A stretch of DNA of 64,000 nucleotides, from the NCBI GenBank assembly GCA_000720375.1, contig JOAA01000006.1:248001-312000 (forward strand), in the 5' to 3' direction. The stretch comes from Rhodococcus rhodnii (GTDB lineage: Bacteria; Actinomycetota; Actinomycetes; Mycobacteriales; Pseudonocardiaceae). Below, one piece after another: positions 61,001 to 64,000 of this stretch. Position 1 is the stretch's first letter. Every line of letters begins with the position of its first letter. The position numbers were made by a program, and so were the translations under genes. The notes under the pieces are model-generated. The model had not been told where the DNA came from. It saw nothing but the letters and a program-made list of their open reading frames with translations, and ran no database searches.

Positions 61001-63676
61001 TCCCGGCTGGGCCGCCAGCACGGCCTCGACTTCGCCAAGCTCGACCCGGTAGCCGCGGATCTTCACCTGGTCGTCGGCGCGGCCGAGGAACACCACCTCA
61101 CCATCACGGGTCCAGCGCGCCACGTCACCGGTGCGGTACATGCGTTCACCGGCGAGGAACGGGCACGCCACGAATCGGTCGGCCGTCAGGCCCGGGCTGT
61201 CGAGGTAGCCACGGGCCAGACCCGTGCCCGCGATGTACAGCTCGCCTGCCACTCCCGGCGGGACCGGTCGCAGGAAGGCGTCGAGGATGTAGATCTTGCG
61301 GTTGGTCATCGGGTGGCCGATCGGCAGCTCCCGATCGATCACGTCACCGGGCTCGATCGGCAGCCACGTCGCGCACAGGGTGGTCTCGGTCGGCCCGTAG
61401 GTGTTGCGCACCCGCAGGCCGGGCTGGGCCCGCCGCAGGTTCGCCACGGACTGCGCGGGAACCACGTCTCCGCCGGTCCCGATCTCGACAAGACCCGCGA
61501 AACACTCCGGAGACGTTTCCGCCAGGGCACGGAAGGAACCGGCGGTGAGGTGCACGGCGGTCGCACCCCGTTCGACGGCCTGACGTACCCCGGCCGCGTC
61601 CAACACGCCCGGCTCGGTGAGCAAGACCCGGCCACCCGCGACGAGCGGCACCCACATCGCGTAGAGCGAGGGGTCGAAGACGTGTGTCGCGTGCATCAGC
61701 ACGCCGTCATCGGGACCGATCTGCCAGCCCGAGTCGCCGGCCAGGCCGGCCACTGCCCCATGCGGGATGGCCACGCCCTTCGGCAGGCCGGTGGATCCCG
61801 AGGTGTACATCACGTACGCCAGGTCGCCTGCGTACAGCCGGATCTCCGGCGCCGTGTCCGCACAGTCCTCAATGGACGCACGCGTGTCCGGCGCGTCGAG
61901 GACGATCGCGTTCTCCGGCACGACTCCGCTGGTGTCCTGAGTGCACAGAACGGTCGAGACCCCGGAGTCGTTGAGAATGAACGCGATCCGCTCGGCCGGG
62001 TACTCGACGTCCACCGGGACGTACGCGGCGCCTGCCTTCCAGATCGCCAGGAACGCGATCAGCAGCTCCGGCGAGCGGTCCATGGCCACCCCGACGCGGT
62101 CGCCACGGCCGACGCCACGACCGGCGAGGTAGCCGGCCAGCCGGTTCGACGCCCGGTCGACTTCGGCGTAGGTCAGGTTCGCGCCGCCGGCATCGGTGAT
62201 CGCCACCGCGTCCGGCGCTTCGGCCACCCGGTGGGCGAACAGCTCGACTACGGACTCCCCCGGCACCGGGCCCGCGGTCGCGTTGAATTCGTCAACCACC
62301 AGGGCACGCTCTGCCTCGCTCACCAGCGTCAGACGGCCGACGAGGATATCAGGCTCGGCGACCAGCCGCTCCAGCACGCGAGCCAACGCGCCGACGACAG
62401 ACTCGGCGGCAGCGGGGTCGAAGAGGCCACGGTCGTAGTCGAGGATGAGCGGCATCTGCTCGCCTGGACCGGTGACCAGGGTGAACGGGTAGTGCGACGA
62501 GTTGCGCCCGCGCTTGACCGGGAGCAGGGTCAGGCCGCCGTCCGGCGCCCGGCCGAGTCCCTTGCGGGGGAAGTTCTCGTAGATGACGAGCGTGTCGAAG
62601 ACCGCTCCGCGGCCGACGACGGCCTGCACGTCCTGCAGGCCGAGATGCTGGTGAGCCATGAGTGCCGACTGGTCGCGCTGCAGCTGGGCGAACAGGTCGA
62701 CCGCCCGCCGCTCGCCGTCGAGCCGGACACGGACTGGCAGCGTGGTGAGCAGCTGGCCGACCATCGCCTCCACACCGGGCAGGTCGGCCGGCCGCCCCGA
62801 GGCGGTCGCGCCGAAAACCACGTCGTTGCGGCCGGCGAGTTGCGACAGCACAACGGCCCAAGCGCCCTGCACGACCGTGTTCAGGGTGAGGTCGTGGCCG
62901 CGCGCTAGCCGGTACAGATCGTCCGTCAGCTGTGTGGACAACTCGATCACGACTGTGTCGATGTCCGGCACGCGGGTCGGATCGGCCGGGGCGACCGTGG
63001 TCGGCGTCTCCAGCCCGGCCAGCTCCTTGCGCCATGCCGCGATGGCAACGTCCTTGTCCTGCCGGCCAAGCCACGCGAGATAGTCCCGATAGGACACCGT
63101 GGGCGGGAGCCCGGACGCGTCACCGCCCGCCGCGTAGATGGCGGCGAGTTCGCGGTGGATGATCGGCATCGACCAGCCGTCGACCAGCACGTGATGCAGC
63201 GTGTGCACGAGCCGGTGGCTCTCCGGGCCGAGCCGGATCAGGTGCAGTTTCATCAGCGGCGCCACCTCGATGCGCAGCCGCTCGGCCACCTCTTGCGCCG
63301 CCAGCCGGTCCACCTCGCTGTCGGCGATGTCCTCAGGCAGCCCGGAAAGATCCGTCTCGTTCCACGGAATCTCGGCGTCCCGCGCGATGACCTGCACCAT
63401 CTGCGCGCCGCTGACATAGCGGAAACAGGCCCGCAGCGCGGCATGCCGGTCCACGAGGGCCTGCCACGACGCCCTCAGCAGCCCGGCGTCCAGCGGGCCG
63501 TCGATGCCGTAGACGGTCTGCACGGTGTACGTGTCCGGCCCGTCGTTGTCGAGGGCGGTGTGGTAGAGCATTCCTTGCTGCAGCGGGGAAAGCGGCCAGA
63601 CGTCTTCCACACTGGAGCGCGGCTTCGCGCGAGTGTCGTCAACGGTCACGATCTGCTCCTTATGGAAGTTACTCAC
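58067..63676 (-). CDS. cepC: Last NRPS of the glycopeptide line: C-A-T-X-TE (module 7, Dpg)
   Basis: This is a 1869-residue NRPS. C domain about 25-455 with HHVLVDG near 160. A domain about 462-965 with [11 protein letters not shown] near 620, [11 protein letters not shown] and TPNGKVDR near 954; the specificity pocket reads D-P-Y-H-G-G-T-L-C-K, the 3,5-dihydroxyphenylglycine code. PCP Ser in LGGSSALAM near 1009. X domain about 1063-1490, a condensation-like fold whose HHxxxDG has decayed to HRILADD; it recruits the Oxy P450s. Residues about 1530-1605 are a relic A-domain piece. Thioesterase about 1610-1869 with GWSLGG near 1702. The start overlaps the previous NRPS stop by 8 nt, and mbtH follows with a 4-nt overlap. 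Confidence 0.96.
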   Translation of the reverse strand: MSNFHKEQIVTVDDTRAKPRSSVEDVWPLSPLQQGMLYHTALDNDGPDTYTVQTVYGIDGPLDAGLLRASWQALVDRHAALRACFRYVSGAQMVQVIARDAEIPWNETDLSGLPEDIADSEVDRLAAQEVAERLRIEVAPLMKLHLIRLGPESHRLVHTLHHVLVDGWSMPIIHRELAAIYAAGGDASGLPPTVSYRDYLAWLGRQDKDVAIAAWRKELAGLETPTTVAPADPTRVPDIDTVVIELSTQLTDDLYRLARGHDLTLNTVVQGAWAVVLSQLAGRNDVVFGATASGRPADLPGVEAMVGQLLTTLPVRVRLDGERRAVDLFAQLQRDQSALMAHQHLGLQDVQAVVGRGAVFDTLVIYENFPRKGLGRAPDGGLTLLPVKRGRNSSHYPFTLVTGPGEQMPLILDYDRGLFDPAAAESVVGALARVLERLVAEPDILVGRLTLVSEAERALVVDEFNATAGPVPGESVVELFAHRVAEAPDAVAITDAGGANLTYAEVDRASNRLAGYLAGRGVGRGDRVGVAMDRSPELLIAFLAIWKAGAAYVPVDVEYPAERIAFILNDSGVSTVLCTQDTSGVVPENAIVLDAPDTRASIEDCADTAPEIRLYAGDLAYVMYTSGSTGLPKGVAIPHGAVAGLAGDSGWQIGPDDGVLMHATHVFDPSLYAMWVPLVAGGRVLLTEPGVLDAAGVRQAVERGATAVHLTAGSFRALAETSPECFAGLVEIGTGGDVVPAQSVANLRRAQPGLRVRNTYGPTETTLCATWLPIEPGDVIDRELPIGHPMTNRKIYILDAFLRPVPPGVAGELYIAGTGLARGYLDSPGLTADRFVACPFLAGERMYRTGDVARWTRDGEVVFLGRADDQVKIRGYRVELGEVEAVLAAQPGVVEAVVMAREDQPGEKRLVGYFVSDGSDAGPAEIRRQMAQVLPDYMVPIAVVALPGLPVTPNGKVDRRALPAPDLAGRSSEKAPENETEKVLCALFGEILSVDQVGVDDTFNDLGGSSALAMRLIARIREELGADLPIRQLFSSPTPAGLARALAAKSRPALEAAQRPDRVPLTARQLRAWLLARPGEDTADQHVSITLRLGGKLNVPALAAAIGDVAARHEILRTTFPGDAQSVHQHVHDALAIELTPVPATEEDLPGLLAERRESVFDLTQEVPWRCDLFQLSEKDHVLQVKIHRILADDDSMDVFFRDLAAAYGARREGRVPERAPLALQFADFAIWEHRLLEDEQELDSLINEQIVFWRDNLAGIDGETVLPFDRPRSAVPSRRAGTVALRLDADPHARLTAVAEPVGADTLQMVHAALAMLLAKFGAGHDVVIGTTLPRDEELFDLEPMIGPFTRPLALRTDVSGDPTFLEVVTRVQEAAQAAGEHLDVPFERIVELLDLPASLSRHPVFQVGLQVDEEDIDGWDAAELPALRTSVEPGGTEAMELDLAVKLTERFDDDDNSGGIEGALHYATDLFDEATAESVARRLVRVLEQVAEDPQRRISDLDIFLDDFERGRPAIAPARWSGAVPAVVADLAQDGPLGALLLDEQLRPVAPGAVGDLYVTGPAVDAGTAGLPTMPCPFGTPGHQMMHTGLLARKSHTKALVVVGERRRSSASVKTGDFEILLPLRVGGDRPPLFCVHASGGLSWNYEPLLRYLPPNQPVYGVQARGLARTEPLPGSVDEMAADYLEQIRAVQPTGPYHLLGWSLGGRIAQAMAKLLEAEGEQVGLLALLDAYPVYMGRKTTGAASEEEALERRNQQDLELAGQLVKGAAARSRLEAVMRNLWDVGPRHVSTPFAGDILLFVATVDRPGHLPVPVAKDSWKDFTSGAIEAHEIASNHYDMVQPAALGQIGAIVAEKLRSRPDAERTQR

Positions 63677-64000
63677 CGGCCAGTCCGGCCTCGAGTTGGT
63701 TCATCTGGTCAGCCGAAAGAGCAAGGAGCGTTCCTGCCGCGGGCTTCGGCACCGCGGCGGTCTCCTCCTCGGCCTGGATCTCTTTGACCATGGCCGCCAG
63801 CCGTTCCGGCGTCTTCTCGTCGAACACCTGCCACGGCGTCAGTTCCAGCCCTTCGCGGCGTGCTCGGGCGGACAGCTGCATCGAGGTGATCGAGTCGCCG
63901 CCGAGCTCGAAGAAGCTGTCGTCGACGCCCACCTGTTCAAGGCCGAGCACGTCCGCGAACAACTCGCACAGCCGCGCCTCCATGGGCGTGCTCGGGTCCC
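63669..64000 (-). CDS. cepB: C-terminal end of the preceding NRPS (PCP of module 6), truncated by the window edge
   Basis: The frame is open at base 64000 and ends at 63669. It encodes the usual A-PCP linker ([19 protein letters not shown]) and a complete PCP with [17 protein letters not shown], the Ser being the phosphopantetheine site. A short acidic docking tail follows. No epimerase follows, as expected for module 6, which loads L-configured beta-hydroxytyrosine. The bulk of the protein lies beyond the window. Confidence 0.9.
   Translation of the reverse strand, partial: DPSTPMEARLCELFADVLGLEQVGVDDSFFELGGDSITSMQLSARARREGLELTPWQVFDEKTPERLAAMVKEIQAEEETAAVPKPAAGTLLALSADQMNQLEAGLAGE

Noticed and set aside
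60890..62908. Plus-strand frame of 672 codons inside the NRPS gene
   Set aside because: It is antisense to the fully recognisable A and C domains.

Overview
The window is high-GC DNA from a pseudonocardial actinomycete. The right 36 kb matches, gene for gene and in the order I remember, the chloroeremomycin (A82846) glycopeptide cluster. The 396-residue glycosyltransferase at 51161-52351 reads like the crystallised chloroeremomycin GtfA as I recall it. Kibdelosporangium aridum A82846 (formerly called Amycolatopsis orientalis) or a very close relative is therefore the likely source. This identification rests on recall and was not searched.

Region 1 (1-6.4 kb, minus strand) holds four genes: a WD40/KAP P-loop NTPase with a membrane hairpin, a membrane-anchored solute-binding/von Willebrand A protein, a small two-helix membrane protein, and a partial anchored beta-propeller protein that runs off the left edge. 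The set looks like a membrane signalling or conflict cassette. A decayed ISL3-type transposase lies at its 5' side.

Region 2 (6.4-28.3 kb) is a polysaccharide-degradation island centred on L-arabinose-containing glycans. It encodes a secreted GH43-CBM42, a GH27-CBM13, a second GH43, a LacI regulator, a GH127 beta-L-arabinofuranosidase and a CUT1 sugar ABC importer without its own ATPase. Further right are a PQQ-type sugar dehydrogenase with CBM2 under a perfect CebR box, translationally coupled to a GH30 enzyme, then a small orphan gene, a secreted zinc protease, a GH127-family pseudogene, a 1337-residue multidomain hydrolase and a PhoD-like phosphatase. Two promoters 14 kb apart (upstream of GH127 and of the large hydrolase) share the same layout: TTGACA, 18 nt, TA-NNN-T, 1 nt, CGAAAA-NN-TTTTCG. 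They define a small LacI regulon.

Region 3 (28.3-64 kb, mostly minus strand) is the glycopeptide cluster. DAHP synthase feeds the shikimate route. DpgA-D make 3,5-dihydroxyphenylacetyl-/glyoxylyl-CoA, and HmaS, Hmo and HpgT make 4-hydroxyphenylglycine; HpgT also aminates the Dpg precursor. The A-PCP protein, OxyD and Bhp make beta-hydroxytyrosine. EvaA-E make dTDP-epivancosamine. The end of one NRPS and the complete last NRPS (C-A-T-X-TE, module 7, pocket DPYHGGTLCK for Dpg) sit with an MbtH protein. OxyA, OxyB and OxyC crosslink the heptapeptide, a flavin halogenase chlorinates it, GtfA-C glycosylate it and an N-methyltransferase finishes it. A PIG-L type deacetylase has no obvious job in this product. 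Resistance, regulatory, transport and earlier NRPS genes must lie to the right of the window.

Most unusual observations: a relic adenylation domain between the X and TE domains of the last NRPS; an in-frame 8 x 15-bp repeat adding about 40 residues (GIDQH units) to the N terminus of OxyC; a perfect match to the StrR/Bbr site consensus upstream of oxyA; an inverted, possibly leaderless hpgT; and the KAP/VWA membrane cassette.
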